From contig NZ_JAIEMO010000034.1 in the NCBI RefSeq assembly GCF_019752095.1, positions 39,375 through 103,374 of the forward strand: DNA of 64,000 bases. The letters run 5' to 3'. A program made the translations under genes and the position numbers. The notes under the pieces are model-generated. The model was not told the DNA's origin and did not search any database. It was given only the letters and a program-made list of their open reading frames with translations. The stretch is from Nitrosomonas sp. (GTDB taxonomy: Bacteria > Pseudomonadota > Gammaproteobacteria > Burkholderiales > Nitrosomonadaceae). Positions 50,907 to 61,118 of the stretch are shown here, piece after piece (within the stretch, counting starts at the first letter, position 1; each line of letters opens with the position of its first letter).

Positions 50907-52097
50907 TTAGGCGTAGCACCGTAGTCTTTGAGAAAATGCTCTCAATACTTCGATCCCACTCTCCTCCGCACGCCGACACCAGTCTTCCAATTGTTTTACT
51001 AATTCTTCGGTTGTTGCGGTGGATCGTTGCCAGATTTGAGCTAACTCTTCTCGCATGGTATAGACTTTATCAAGAGTTTTAGCATTACTGAGCACCTGAA
51101 TTAATTTTTCACGTTCATGATCTTGCAAAGTTTTAGAATCGGCCAGGATCCAGCGCTTCAAGGTAGAGCTATCCACTCCATACTGTGCGGTTGCTTCTTT
51201 TAAGTGAATCATTTCTTTTGCAAAAGTTGCTTTTAATGATTTTGTATACTTCGCAAGAACTTCATAGCGGTGAGAAATAACAGCTTGCAGCGTATCTGAA
51301 TCACATTGAGTTTTAGCCTGATCAATGCGCAGCTTGGGCGCAATTTTTTTGACTTTTGCAAGTCCCAACGTTTCCAAAATTCGAATATACATCCAACCAA
51401 TATCGAACTCATACCACTTATTAGACAAGCGCGCAGATGTCGCATATGCATGATGATTATTATGCAACTCTTCCCCACCAATCAAAATACCCCACGGAAC
51501 AATATTTCTGCTGGCATCCTCTGCTTGAAAATTGCGATACCCCCAGTAATGACCAACGCCATTAACAATACCTGCAGCAAAAATAGGAGCCCACAACATT
51601 TGAATCGCCCAAATAGTAATTCCAATCGGACCGAATAAAATCACGTTAATAATCAACATAAGCGCAACCCCTTTGGCACTATGTTTGCTATAAACATTGC
51701 GTTCCATCCAGTCATCAGGAGTACCATAACCATATCTTTTCAGAGTATCTTCGTTTTTAGCTTCTGCTCGGTAAAGTTCGGAACCTTCCGCCAGTACTTT
51801 CTTGATACCAAAAATAACGGGGCTATGCGGGTCATCTTTGGATTCACATTTCGCATGATGCTTACGATGAATTGCCGTCCATTCTTTCGTAACCATTCCG
51901 GTTGTTAACCATAGCCAGAAGCGAAAAAAATGACTCGGTATTGCATGCAACTCCAAAGCTCTGTGTGCCGAATGACGATGCAAATAGATTGTAATAGCAG
52001 CAATTGTAATATGTGTAAAAATCAGGGTAATAACAATATACCCCCACCATGGCATATCAATCACACCTGAAATTAAATTCAGAAATTCATAAATCAT
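50907..52097 (-). CDS. Membrane fatty-acid desaturase with C-terminal extension
   Basis: The product is 396 residues. Three His boxes of the membrane diiron desaturases are present: HRHSAHR, HRKHH and HNNHH, with four membrane helices. The core ends at about residue 265. The remaining ~130 residues are soluble, helical and charged, ending RAFSQRLRCYA, with a Cys-Arg-rich segment WCRRAEESG. Enzymes of this class add a delta-9 double bond to acyl chains. The extension is longer than in many desaturases and may be regulatory or bind a partner. Confidence 0.85.
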   Translation of the reverse strand: MIYEFLNLISGVIDMPWWGYIVITLIFTHITIAAITIYLHRHSAHRALELHAIPSHFFRFWLWLTTGMVTKEWTAIHRKHHAKCESKDDPHSPVIFGIKKVLAEGSELYRAEAKNEDTLKRYGYGTPDDWMERNVYSKHSAKGVALMLIINVILFGPIGITIWAIQMLWAPIFAAGIVNGVGHYWGYRNFQAEDASRNIVPWGILIGGEELHNNHHAYATSARLSNKWYEFDIGWMYIRILETLGLAKVKKIAPKLRIDQAKTQCDSDTLQAVISHRYEVLAKYTKSLKATFAKEMIHLKEATAQYGVDSSTLKRWILADSKTLQDHEREKLIQVLSNAKTLDKVYTMREELAQIWQRSTATTEELVKQLEDWCRRAEESGIEVLRAFSQRLRCYA

Positions 52098-52418
52098 ATA
52101 ATTACCATCCCGTTAAAGGCCCATACTTCATAACACAGACCTATTCAATAAAAAACCCAAAAAAACCTATCCAATTGAATCAATTGGTCTATTCAGATCA
52201 GAAACCACTATATAAATACCTAGCTATTTTATTCTGCGTTAATTACTCTTTAATTTAAAATATTACACTATCACTTATCTGAAAGGAAATATTAATCTTT
52301 TCAGATTACTATTTACAAAGTAAATCTCACCTAACAAAACACTATGATTCTTAACTATTAACTAGGAAACCATTTTTCATAAAAACCTCAGAGAAAGATC
52401 CAGCAATTTTTATTTATC
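52098..52418. other. Non-coding gap between desaturase and rluE
   Basis: These 321 AT-rich bases hold no gene. The right end should be the 3' side of rluE and the left end the desaturase promoter; nothing more specific is visible. Confidence 0.4.
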
Positions 52419-52973
52419 CTAGTTTATATCAGAATCTGCAAGCATGCGCCATTCTCCTGGCACGATATCTTGCAATGTATACAAACCAATTGCATAACGG
52501 ATTAATCGCAACGTTGGAAAAAATACCGCCGCTGTCATCCGCCTTACTTGGCGATTCTTGCCTTCCTTGAGAACCAATGACAACCAAGCAGTCGGAATAT
52601 TCTTGCGAAATCGAATCGGTGGTTTTCTTTGCCAGAGAAAGCTGGGCTCATCCATCAAGCTTACCTGCGCAGGTTGTGTCTTAAAATCATTAAGAACCAC
52701 ACCACGGCGCAACGCATTAAGTGCAACATCATCCGGCTTGCCTTCCACTTGAACCCAATAAGTTTTCGGTAGCTTAAACTTTGGACTGCAAATTCTATTT
52801 TGCAGCTTACCATTGTCGGTCAATAACACCAATCCTTCGCTATCGGCATCTAATCTTCCTGCCGGATAAAAATCCGGGAAAGGAATAAAATCGTGCAATG
52901 ATTGATGTCCATCTACTGGTGTAAATTGGCAGATCACCCCATAGGGTTTATTGAACAAAATTATCCTAGGCAT
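52419..52973 (-). CDS. rluE: 23S rRNA pseudouridine synthase RluE
   Basis: The product is 184 residues. RluE/RsuA-type core: LFNKPYGVICQF, FYPAGRLDADSEGLVLLT (catalytic Asp in GRLD), KTYWVQVEG and KEGKNRQVRRM. It lacks the N-terminal S4 domain of RsuA, as RluE does. E. coli RluE makes pseudouridine 2457 in 23S rRNA. Confidence 0.9.
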   Translation of the reverse strand: MPRIILFNKPYGVICQFTPVDGHQSLHDFIPFPDFYPAGRLDADSEGLVLLTDNGKLQNRICSPKFKLPKTYWVQVEGKPDDVALNALRRGVVLNDFKTQPAQVSLMDEPSFLWQRKPPIRFRKNIPTAWLSLVLKEGKNRQVRRMTAAVFFPTLRLIRYAIGLYTLQDIVPGEWRMLADSDIN

Positions 52974-53014
52974 GATACAACATCATATAAGCACGATATT
53001 TAACTTCAATTTAT

Positions 53015-53470
53015 TCATAGCATTTCAGGATAGATCACCGCATGCAACACTGGTTCAAATCCATTCTCATTTTTTTGAGACCGAATCCACCAGATAGAGC
53101 CTTTCTTCACACTCAACCCAGCAGGAATAATTGGAATCAAATGACTGGCCACATTTCCCAATGTTGGTTGATGACCGACGATTACGATTGCACCTTGATA
53201 ATTAGGCCAATCAGCTACAGCAAGAATGTCGTGAGCATTCGCACCAGGACCAATTGCAGACTCCGTTATAAAATCGGATTGTAGCGCCATTGCTGTCTGC
53301 TGTGTACGATGCGTTGGGCTAACTATCACCTTAGTATTTTCCGGTAATTTAGATCGAAGCCAGCCAGACATACGGTTTGCCTGATTTAATCCATTTTCGG
53401 TCAACTTACGAGCCGCATCGGGAAAGCCATCCTCAGCTTCTGCGTGACGCCATAAGATCAAATCCATCAT
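53015..53470 (-). CDS. sixA: Phosphohistidine phosphatase SixA
   Basis: The product is 151 residues: a histidine-phosphatase fold reduced to the SixA core, with LILWRHAEAE near the start and IVIVGHQPTLG, the two catalytic His regions. It removes phosphate from phosphohistidine, for example on HPt domains or the nitrogen PTS. Confidence 0.93.
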   Translation of the reverse strand: MMDLILWRHAEAEDGFPDAARKLTENGLNQANRMSGWLRSKLPENTKVIVSPTHRTQQTAMALQSDFITESAIGPGANAHDILAVADWPNYQGAIVIVGHQPTLGNVASHLIPIIPAGLSVKKGSIWWIRSQKNENGFEPVLHAVIYPEML

Positions 53471-53504
53471 GTTTTATCAGGTGAATCATTCATTGGCACT
53501 AGCC

Positions 53505-53795
53505 CTACAATATATTAAATAACACACTCGGACCATGCATAGGCCGATGAATCATGATTACTTTATGTCGTGACTTGTCACCCTGCTTCAATATCACTTG
53601 CCCAATGGGCACATCAAATTGTGCTGCAAGAAATCTAATCAATACCAAGTTAGCTTTGCCTTCCACAGGTGCAGCTGCGAGTTTAATTTTAAGCGCGTCA
53701 CCATGTAAACCTGCTGCTTCAGTAGTTTTTGCACCGGTCTGGATATGCAATGTAAGAACGAGATTGTTTGTTTCATCATATCGATACCAACTCAC
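53505..53795 (-). CDS. yggU: YggU-family (DUF167) protein
   Basis: The product is 96 residues with the DUF167 core VEGKANLVLIRFLAAQF and GDKSRHKVIMI. Its function is unknown. It lies 11 bp downstream of yggT on the same strand, the usual proC-yggT-yggU order. Confidence 0.92.
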   Translation of the reverse strand: MSWYRYDETNNLVLTLHIQTGAKTTEAAGLHGDALKIKLAAAPVEGKANLVLIRFLAAQFDVPIGQVILKQGDKSRHKVIMIHRPMHGPSVLFNIL

Positions 53796-53806
53796 TTGCA
53801 GTGCAC

Positions 53807-54382
53807 CTATCTCAGCATTGCAGCAATTTCCGTATGTATTCCCGCAACTACCATCAACAACACTTGGATTAAAATCAGCACGAACAAAGGTGACAAATCT
53901 ACATTAGCAATAGGCGGGATATTTTTACGAAAAACAGCGAGAAATGGGCGAGTAAAACTATCCAGCAATGGCGCCAATGGACTGTTTGGGTTAACCCAAG
54001 ACAAAACGGCTTGTACAATGATCATCAGTAATACAATATAAAGCGTTGTTTTAATAATCTCAACAATACCCAGCAGCCCGATCGCCCCTGATGCAGCTAT
54101 AATATTCGATCCAAAGTCATAGCCTTGCATCACATAGACGATGCTCACAACGATACATTCCAGCAACCAAGCAAGCATCAGGGTAGATAAATCAATACCT
54201 GCCCAACCGGGGATAATACGACGTGCAGGTCTCACAATAAAATCAGTCACCGCAATCAAAAACTGAGATACCGGATTGTGGTAAGGGACTCGCAGCAACT
54301 GAAAGTAAAAGCGCAACAATAACGCCAAAGAGAACAGTCCCAAAGTAGTATCAAGAAGAAAAACAAGGATCTGATTGGACAT
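53807..54382 (-). CDS. yggT: YggT-family integral membrane protein
   Basis: The product is 191 residues with two YggT repeats, each a pair of membrane helices (YFQLLRVPYHNPVSQFLIAVTDFIVRPARR and NPNSPLAPLLDSFTRPFLAVFRK). YggT proteins are linked to membrane protein or cell-division functions and osmotic stress, without a defined activity. The gene lies between proC and yggU. Confidence 0.94.
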   Translation of the reverse strand: MSNQILVFLLDTTLGLFSLALLLRFYFQLLRVPYHNPVSQFLIAVTDFIVRPARRIIPGWAGIDLSTLMLAWLLECIVVSIVYVMQGYDFGSNIIAASGAIGLLGIVEIIKTTLYIVLLMIIVQAVLSWVNPNSPLAPLLDSFTRPFLAVFRKNIPPIANVDLSPLFVLILIQVLLMVVAGIHTEIAAMLR

Positions 54383-54426
54383 AGATATTTCCCAAAAAAC
54401 GATAATGGATAGTTGTTTTTTTAACT

Positions 54427-55239
54427 TTATCTTCTACCGAATTCATCACTCATCTCATGTGAGCGATCACTTGCAGCATGGATGGCAGTTATGATCTTAC
54501 ACTTAATATCACTTTTTTCCATAGCTTGAATTGCCCGTTCGGTAGTGCCACCTTTAGAACTTACCCGAGTGCGCAGTGTAACCACATCTTCATCACTCAA
54601 ACTGGCCAGCTTGCTAGCCCCCACAAAAGTCTGCAAACTGAGCTGCCTGGCTTGAGCAGGTGTCAACCCCAATTCTATCCCTGCCCGCTGCATGGACTCA
54701 ATAAAATAAAAAACATACGCAGGTCCACTACCGGAAATTGCGGTTACTGCATGTAACATTTCTTCTTCTGCCACCCACAGTGTCGTGCCTACTGCAGCCA
54801 GAATCAACTCGGCATTACTTTTATCTTGCTCATTCACGCGTGAAGCTGCATAAAGACCCGTAACACCTGAACGCACAAGTGAGGGCGTATTTGGCATAGC
54901 ACGCACCACTCTTTCATAACCGCCCAACCAGCGCATAATATCTGATGTGCGAATGCCCGCTGCAATCGATATTATTAATTGATCCTTCAATAAAAGCGCA
55001 AGATCCTGAGTCAATTCATACAACTGTTGGGGTTTCACGGATAATAAAACAACATGACTCTTTGCTATGCCGTCGGCGAGATCACCCGTAGCCAGAATAC
55101 CAAAATCAAGTTTTAATTTTTCACGGTTTTCTGCATTAATTTCTACCACATGCAACTGTTCAGCTGCAAAGCCTTGCTGCAACAATCCGCTGATTAATGC
55201 AGCAGCCATATTGCCGCCACCAATGAATGTAATATTCAT
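54427..55239 (-). CDS. proC: Pyrroline-5-carboxylate reductase
   Basis: The product is 270 residues from the ATG at 55239, chosen because AAGG precedes it and it starts MNITFIGGGNMAAALISG, the dinucleotide-binding loop; an ATG at 55269 is unlikely. VRAMPNTPSLV, GSGPAYVF and VSSKGGTTERAI complete the ProC pattern. It reduces pyrroline-5-carboxylate to proline with NADPH. Confidence 0.96.
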   Translation of the reverse strand: MNITFIGGGNMAAALISGLLQQGFAAEQLHVVEINAENREKLKLDFGILATGDLADGIAKSHVVLLSVKPQQLYELTQDLALLLKDQLIISIAAGIRTSDIMRWLGGYERVVRAMPNTPSLVRSGVTGLYAASRVNEQDKSNAELILAAVGTTLWVAEEEMLHAVTAISGSGPAYVFYFIESMQRAGIELGLTPAQARQLSLQTFVGASKLASLSDEDVVTLRTRVSSKGGTTERAIQAMEKSDIKCKIITAIHAASDRSHEMSDEFGRR

Positions 55240-55345
55240 ATTAACCTTGTAATGAGTTGATTGATCCATCAGTAAAACGGAAGAACCTACATTTAAAATA
55301 ATTTGCGAAAATTATTCATAATTCGACTCAAGTTGTAAATTTCCG

Positions 55346-56176
55346 TCAATGCTGACAACCCGGACAATAAAAACTGGAACGCTGGCCTTGCTTAATCTGC
55401 TTAATTACAGTTGTACATTGCTTGCACTGTTTACCACTGCGCCCATAAACCCAATATTGCTGCTGAAAATAACCCGGGGTTCCATCGCTATGCACAAAAT
55501 CACGCAAACTACTGCCCCCAGCTTCTATCGCCAACTGCAAAGTATGCTTAATCGCTTGAACCAATCTTTCATAGCGCTCTTTGCCAATTCTGCCAGCCGT
55601 TACTTTGGGATTGATTCCGGCCAGAAACAAAGCCTCATTCGCGTAAATGTTACCAACACCCACTACTACCTGATTATTCATCAGAGTTTGTTTGATACTC
55701 GCACGCAATCCTCTGGTTCTTACAAATAAACGTTGCGCATTAAAATCTACTGTCAACGGTTCCGGACCTAAATTCATCAGCAGTGGATGCTGCGCAATAT
55801 TTCCCGTATGCCATAGTACCGCACCGAAGCGGCGCGGGTCGTGCAACCTAAGAATGGTCTGATCATTAAGAATTAAATCAAAATGATCATGCTTTCGCGG
55901 CAATTCTGGCGATTGCGCCAATCTTGGCAGTAAAATACGTAAACTGCCCGACATTCCCAAATGAAGAATCAGTATTCCTCTACCGCAATCCAACAACAGA
56001 TATTTGGCCCGTCGCACCACCGCTTGAATCGTCGATCCCGACAATAACTCAGGCAAATCCTGCGGTATTGGCCAACGCAGCATTGCATTACGAATAATAA
56101 CGTTTACAATCAACTTGCCGGTTAAATGCGGAGCAATACCACGACACGTTGTTTCGACTTCTGGTAATTCCGGCAT
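55346..56176 (-). CDS. mutM: Formamidopyrimidine-DNA glycosylase
   Basis: The product is 276 residues. [13 protein letters not shown] supplies the catalytic Pro1-Glu2 after Met removal. The [18 protein letters not shown] helix-2-turn-helix and a C-terminal zinc finger CKQC...CPGC are complete. It excises 8-oxoguanine and FaPy lesions. It is downstream of the ABC export locus. Confidence 0.97.
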   Translation of the reverse strand: MPELPEVETTCRGIAPHLTGKLIVNVIIRNAMLRWPIPQDLPELLSGSTIQAVVRRAKYLLLDCGRGILILHLGMSGSLRILLPRLAQSPELPRKHDHFDLILNDQTILRLHDPRRFGAVLWHTGNIAQHPLLMNLGPEPLTVDFNAQRLFVRTRGLRASIKQTLMNNQVVVGVGNIYANEALFLAGINPKVTAGRIGKERYERLVQAIKHTLQLAIEAGGSSLRDFVHSDGTPGYFQQQYWVYGRSGKQCKQCTTVIKQIKQGQRSSFYCPGCQH

Positions 56177-56193
56177 CAGTGTTCAGAAATTTA

Positions 56194-57048
56194 TTAATTC
56201 AGCAACATTGTGCTTGGGTCAATTAATTGCTGTCCCACTTCAATCGGAAAGTAATACCCAATTTTTTCCGGCATGCGTCGTAGCACTATCGAATATTCAT
56301 TTTGCAGCATATTGAATTTTACTATGTTTCCATTCCGCATACTGATTTGTATAACGCCTCTTTCAACAAAACCAGAATCAAGCTCTCCCTCCAATTTCAC
56401 CGCTCCAGCTCGAGCAGTTTGCCACAATTGAATCCACCATGTGAGCACTTCATCATCAAATCCATCACTAGAATAATGTTGGATGGTGCGCCAGCTGTCA
56501 TTTTGAAATTCCACTACCCACCGATCCATTTCGAATCTGACAGGAATCTCATCGGGTGCCAGTAATTCCGAGTTAATTAGATCGCTGACAGTTAACGACA
56601 TGGCAAGCGCATAACGCGGTGAAATCAAATAAACAAAGTCATTGGTCACAACATATTGTTGATTAGTTGTCGGGGAGAACACGCCAAAACCGAAATACTC
56701 ATTGTCAACATGAAACTGGAGATAAGGCCGATCTAGATTAAATCGATCCAGATTTTCCAGTGCAAAACGCTGATAGCTACTTGCCTTCAAAATTTCCAGA
56801 ATTTCTCCGATTTTTTTCTCATCTGCTCTTGCTTGTATCGGTTCTATCATCCGCCACTGATCATTCGATTGCACTAAAACAATTTCTTGCTGCTTATTCA
56901 GGATGCGCACACTCTGCACAGACTCAATCGTGGTGGTAGAAATCGGATATTCCTGAATCGCATCAGATTGTGGCCTAAAGTAGAGAAACGCCATCAAACC
57001 TGCGATGGTAGCAAACATAATCAAATTTAAACGAGAGTGATGAGTCAT
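56194..57048 (-). CDS. DUF4340-domain protein of the gliding-type ABC locus
   Basis: The product is 284 residues from the ATG at 57048, which overlaps the GldG-like stop by 4 bp (ATGA). One membrane helix lies at about 6-26, and then a long extracytoplasmic beta-rich domain with repeated LVQSNDQWRMIEPI and PYLQFHVDNEYFGFG segments typical of DUF4340. DUF4340 genes accompany GldA/F/G-type exporters. The anchor orientation puts the domain in the periplasm, next to the GldG-like auxiliary protein. Confidence 0.85.
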   Translation of the reverse strand: MTHHSRLNLIMFATIAGLMAFLYFRPQSDAIQEYPISTTTIESVQSVRILNKQQEIVLVQSNDQWRMIEPIQARADEKKIGEILEILKASSYQRFALENLDRFNLDRPYLQFHVDNEYFGFGVFSPTTNQQYVVTNDFVYLISPRYALAMSLTVSDLINSELLAPDEIPVRFEMDRWVVEFQNDSWRTIQHYSSDGFDDEVLTWWIQLWQTARAGAVKLEGELDSGFVERGVIQISMRNGNIVKFNMLQNEYSIVLRRMPEKIGYYFPIEVGQQLIDPSTMLLN

Positions 57049-58406
57049 TTTGCTATTCTTCTGCGACGCCACCAAATAAAAAATCCACATATCAGGAAGA
57101 ATGCGGGTAGTAATACAAGAAAACCCACGGCAATCAAAGTAAGCTCAGATTCACTTAAAATCAGACTACTATCTATTGTTGCACGTGGCTGTATCACAAT
57201 TAATTCTTCATCACCCGTCAACCAATTAATTAGATTAATGCCAAAATCCAGGTTGCTACCATTCCCCAAATACATATTAGCTAGAAAGTGTCCACTACCG
57301 ACAACGACAATGCGTTGTTCGCGATCCCGGATATTACGCGCCAATGCAACCGCTATGCTGACCGGACCGGGCACATCCGTCGCTTGATCAAAAGTAATAT
57401 TTCCATTCAGATCACCGGTTTCGATCCAACCCTGCTGAGCCACTTCAACCAATGCGACACTACTCCAGTCTTCATTTTCATTTATCGTAATCTGGCGCGC
57501 AAAGGGAAATACCGTAATATAGTCAAAATTATTGGTTATCACATGCCGCCCATAAATTGCGCCTAAAGCAAATGTAATCGGTGCCTTAAGCTGTTCGGCT
57601 TGAGGGTCAATGACGACGCCCGGCGTAAGCGTTAGACGCAATTTTTCCGTCAATGGCAACAATCCACGTAGTGATTCCTGGTCGACCAGCCATAATAAAT
57701 TACCCCCTCGATCAATATAATTCAGCAGTCTGTCCACTTCTCCTGGTAACAAATCAGCCTGGGGTGAAGCAATCAGCAATACACTTGCATTTGCGGGAAC
57801 ATCTTGTTCAATCGCAAAATTCAATGTCTGGCTATTAAAACCATTGGTGCGAAGATATTTGCCAAATTCGCCTAAATCGTAGTTGGCATCCCCTTCGAGT
57901 CTGCGTTCTCCATGGCCACTTAACGCTACAATCAATTTATCTTCTGCTCGCGCCAGACGCATCAAAGCATTAGAAAATGCCTGTTCGTTGATGGTAGTTA
58001 AACGCTCAGTCCTCTGATTGTATTGGATTACCAACTCACCATTGACCTTCACATCAGCTTGCTGAGTCAGTATGGGTTGTTCAACCGGATCAATAAATGT
58101 CAGAGAAAGGTCCGGTTTTATTCGCTGATAAAGCGCAACAAAATCGGCAATAATTTTTCGAACATCACCTAATTGTGCGTGCTGCTCAGTTGCATAGGCT
58201 GTCACTAGAATCGGATCATGCAATTTTTGGAGAATTTCAATACTGGATTCACTCAAGCTATTTCGTCCATTCTGGCTGACATCCCATTGAAATCGATATT
58301 GCCCTGCAAAAAAACCAAGCACTATGACCAATAACAATAACAAAATAACAAATATGCCATTATGTATATGGTAATGCCGTCGGAAATTTTTATTCAGTAG
58401 TATCAT
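57045..58406 (-). CDS. GldG-like ABC transporter auxiliary protein
   Basis: The product is 453 residues: a short N-terminal region and membrane helix (about 15-35), a large periplasmic ABC_transp_aux/IFT52-like domain (with VVALSGHGERRLEGDANYD) and a C-terminal helix (about 425-445) with a basic end. GldG-type proteins partner the GldA ATPase and GldF permease. It lies 19 bp after the permease gene. Confidence 0.88.
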   Translation of the reverse strand: MILLNKNFRRHYHIHNGIFVILLLLLVIVLGFFAGQYRFQWDVSQNGRNSLSESSIEILQKLHDPILVTAYATEQHAQLGDVRKIIADFVALYQRIKPDLSLTFIDPVEQPILTQQADVKVNGELVIQYNQRTERLTTINEQAFSNALMRLARAEDKLIVALSGHGERRLEGDANYDLGEFGKYLRTNGFNSQTLNFAIEQDVPANASVLLIASPQADLLPGEVDRLLNYIDRGGNLLWLVDQESLRGLLPLTEKLRLTLTPGVVIDPQAEQLKAPITFALGAIYGRHVITNNFDYITVFPFARQITINENEDWSSVALVEVAQQGWIETGDLNGNITFDQATDVPGPVSIAVALARNIRDREQRIVVVGSGHFLANMYLGNGSNLDFGINLINWLTGDEELIVIQPRATIDSSLILSESELTLIAVGFLVLLPAFFLICGFFIWWRRRRIAK

Positions 58407-58425
58407 GCCGTTTCATCAAAATTGC

Positions 58426-59169
58426 CTACCCATATAAGCGCTCACCATCCAGGCGACGAATTGTCAGCACTAAGAAAGTCACGATAAACAATACACAATA
58501 GGCAATACTCAAGGTATCAATCAAGCCCTGATTAAAATATCTGAAATGCTTCAACAGAGAAACATAGTGAATCCAACCATCTGTTTCACTCGCAACCAGA
58601 TCAATCATCCACAGTCCTAATAAAATCCCCAAAGAACCAATCGCAGCGATCACCGGTTGTGCCGTTAGGCTTGAAACATAAAGGCCGAGAGCAGAGAAGC
58701 ACGCAGTCACTAAAAATAATCCTAGCGTGTTGCTGAGTAACAAGCCTAAATCCAATACACCGCCTATTCGCAATGAAATAGATAATGTGACAATCAACAT
58801 AATCACGACTGCTAGAAAAATCATTAAGCCTAAAAATTTACCCAGTACAATATCGATGATAGAAACTGGCGAGGAAATTAGTAAAGTCAAAGTGCGGTTT
58901 CGACGCTCTTCGGCCAATAAGCGCATAGATAATATCGGTGTTAGCATCAACAAAACAATTGCTGCCAAAGCAAAGACAGGAGAGATAATAACTTCCGTAA
59001 TTCCCGGGGAATTGATCACTTGCAGTAATTGCGATTGTATCTCAAGAAAAGCATCCAATCGCACTAGAAAAAAACCTGCGAACACGAGCTGAATCAGCGC
59101 CAGCATTATCCAAGCCAAAGGAGAAATAAACAGCATGCTTAATTCCTTACGGATAATGGTCACAACCAT
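58426..59169 (-). CDS. ABC-2 permease, GldF-like
   Basis: The product is 247 residues with six membrane helices. ABC-2 type: LAEERRNRTLTLLISSPVSIIDIVLGKF between helices is typical of this permease family. It forms the membrane part of an exporter with the ATPase encoded 19 bp upstream. Confidence 0.88.
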   Translation of the reverse strand: MVVTIIRKELSMLFISPLAWIMLALIQLVFAGFFLVRLDAFLEIQSQLLQVINSPGITEVIISPVFALAAIVLLMLTPILSMRLLAEERRNRTLTLLISSPVSIIDIVLGKFLGLMIFLAVVIMLIVTLSISLRIGGVLDLGLLLSNTLGLFLVTACFSALGLYVSSLTAQPVIAAIGSLGILLGLWMIDLVASETDGWIHYVSLLKHFRYFNQGLIDTLSIAYCVLFIVTFLVLTIRRLDGERLYG

Positions 59170-59188
59170 GGCATATCTTCCTGTTTAT

Positions 59189-59920
59189 TCATGACTGTGT
59201 CAGTTGCGTAAATATATTTCCCAGATTTCTGTCTTGCTGTCGCAACTCGATCATAGTTTGGTCAAAAACTACCGTCCCCTTGTGCATAATCTGCACTCTG
59301 TCACAAACATTTTCAACTTCAGGCAAGATATGGGTTGATAAAATAACACTACTCGTTGCTCCCAACTCTCTGATTAACTGTCTTATTTCTCGAATTTGGT
59401 TGGGATCAAGGCCAACAGTTGGCTCATCAAGAATAATCACATCTGGGTTATGAATAATTGCTTGCGCAATGCCCACGCGTTGCTGAAAACCCTTAGATAA
59501 TACTCCGATCAAATGCTTGCTCTGATGACCTAAGCCACAGCGTTGCTTCACATCTTTTAACACAGTTTGCATGGCTTGTTTGTCAACACGATGTAATCTG
59601 GCAACCAATAATAAGTATTCATCAACCGTCATATCGAAATAAAGCGGTGGAACATCAGGCAGAAAACCCAAATGCGCCTTGGCTTCTAGCGACTTATCCA
59701 ACAAATCAACGCCGCAGATTTCTATGCTGCCACTACTTGGCGCAAGATTTCCCGTCAGCATGCGCATGGTTGTGCTTTTACCTGCACCATTAGGTCCGAG
59801 CAGTCCCAATACCTCTCCTCGCCTTAATCGCAGGTTAACATTATGTACCGCAGCATGATGTCCAAAATTACGACACAGATTCTGTGTTGACAAAGTTACC
59901 GACTCCGACGCATTGATCAT
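59189..59920 (-). CDS. ABC transporter ATPase, GldA-like
   Basis: The product is 243 residues with LLGPNGAGKSTT (Walker A), LSKGFQQRVGIAQA (signature) and VIILDEPTVGLDP (Walker B). It powers the GldF-like permease. The substrate of GldAFG-type exporters in non-gliding betaproteobacteria is unknown. It is the first gene of a four-gene transcript (ATPase, permease, GldG-like, DUF4340). Confidence 0.93.
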   Translation of the reverse strand: MINASESVTLSTQNLCRNFGHHAAVHNVNLRLRRGEVLGLLGPNGAGKSTTMRMLTGNLAPSSGSIEICGVDLLDKSLEAKAHLGFLPDVPPLYFDMTVDEYLLLVARLHRVDKQAMQTVLKDVKQRCGLGHQSKHLIGVLSKGFQQRVGIAQAIIHNPDVIILDEPTVGLDPNQIREIRQLIRELGATSSVILSTHILPEVENVCDRVQIMHKGTVVFDQTMIELRQQDRNLGNIFTQLTQS

Positions 59921-60377
59921 ACAAGAAACTTCCTATTATTTAATAATCGCATAAAGAATTTTTAATCGGTGACGTAATCTCAAGCGATCGTGCAATCTAA
60001 ATTGCCTGATTTAATTAATAGTACATATTTCGAACTACTCTGGAATTCGCTTGCTTTGATTCAATTGCTACAATATCAAATAAAACAAAGCAGTATACTA
60101 TTTTCATTAGATCACGAATTCTATTATTAATATGAGAACCACATGATTTTTATCGATTAAACATACTAATTCCCTTAGTTCAATTCAATTTACAACACGT
60201 TTCTGTTGCAATTAAACAACATCTTAATTTGCGATAATATGCAAACAAACTGATAATAGAACACTAACTAGCTCGAAGTAGTAGAATAGCAAAGACTTTC
60301 AATTGTAATGGTGAGGCATTTATTTGCATTGCCGATAGAACTCTCAGAAACATAGTTTTCATTAAAAGGACAACATC
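59921..60377. promoter_or_regulatory. Intergenic region upstream of OmpA-family gene
   Basis: These 457 AT-rich bases have no gene and divergent flanks, so both the exporter and OmpA-family promoters lie here. AAAGGACAACATC before the OmpA ATG is a good ribosome site. No other structure is clear. Confidence 0.4.
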
Positions 60378-61037
60378 ATGAAAAAAACATCAGCCAAAAA
60401 TACTCTTATTGGAATGATTCTTATACCAGCAATGTTTTCTGGTGCTGTCTTAGCACAAGAAACAAACACTGATCAATCAACCAAGCCGCAAGCTTATGGC
60501 ATTGATGGCCGCGGTGAGGTTGCAAGAAACTCAACTGGGTTATGCTGGCGTACCAGCTATTGGACACCCGCCATGGCAATTCATGAATGTGACCCGGATC
60601 TGGTCAAGAAACCAGAAGTAGTAGCGGAAGCGCCTGCACCAGCACCTGTTAAAACAGCACCTGAAAAAATCACATTCTCTGCCGATGCATTATTTGATTT
60701 TGATAGTTCAAAATTAAAACCCAATGGCATCCAATCTCTTAATGAATTTGTTACGGGCATAGAGGGCGTAAAATATGATCTTATTATTGCTGTAGGTTAT
60801 GCTGACCGCATTGGATCAGATGAATATAACAAAGCACTTTCGCTGCGTCGTGCTGAGTCGGTAAAAGCACATCTGGTATCTAGAGGCATTGACCCAAGCC
60901 TCATCTTTGTTGATGGCAAAGGTGAATCCAATCCAGTAACTGGCAGCAACTGTGCTGGTGAAAGAAGATCCAAAGCATTGATCGAGTGTTTAGCGCCTGA
61001 TCGCCGAGTTGAAATTGAAGTGGCAGGTACTCGATAA
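60378..61037 (+). CDS. OmpA-family outer-membrane/peptidoglycan-binding protein
   Basis: The product is 219 residues. The signal peptide (about 1-26) ends VLAQE. A Pro/Ala-rich linker (about 78-98) leads to an OmpA domain (about 100-215) with ALFDFDSSKLKP, GYADRIGSDEYNKALSLRRAESVK and GKGESNPV...RRVEIEV, which binds meso-DAP of peptidoglycan. There is no N-terminal beta-barrel, so it may be periplasmic or a partial OmpA-like protein, with a Cys pair in the linker region. A terminator follows. Confidence 0.92.
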   Translation: MKKTSAKNTLIGMILIPAMFSGAVLAQETNTDQSTKPQAYGIDGRGEVARNSTGLCWRTSYWTPAMAIHECDPDLVKKPEVVAEAPAPAPVKTAPEKITFSADALFDFDSSKLKPNGIQSLNEFVTGIEGVKYDLIIAVGYADRIGSDEYNKALSLRRAESVKAHLVSRGIDPSLIFVDGKGESNPVTGSNCAGERRSKALIECLAPDRRVEIEVAGTR

Positions 61038-61062
61038 ACCAAATTAGTTTGTTATTGTTGCT

Positions 61063-61097
61063 AAAAAAGCCCTGCACATTCCAGCAGGGCTTTTTCT
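61063..61097 (+). terminator. Rho-independent terminator after the OmpA-family gene
   Basis: AAAAAAGCCCTGC-ACATTCCA-GCAGGGCTTTTT, a 7-bp GC stem with T-run, 25 bp past the stop codon. Confidence 0.92.
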
Positions 61098-61118
61098 TTT
61101 ATGCGTATTGCTTAGCAA

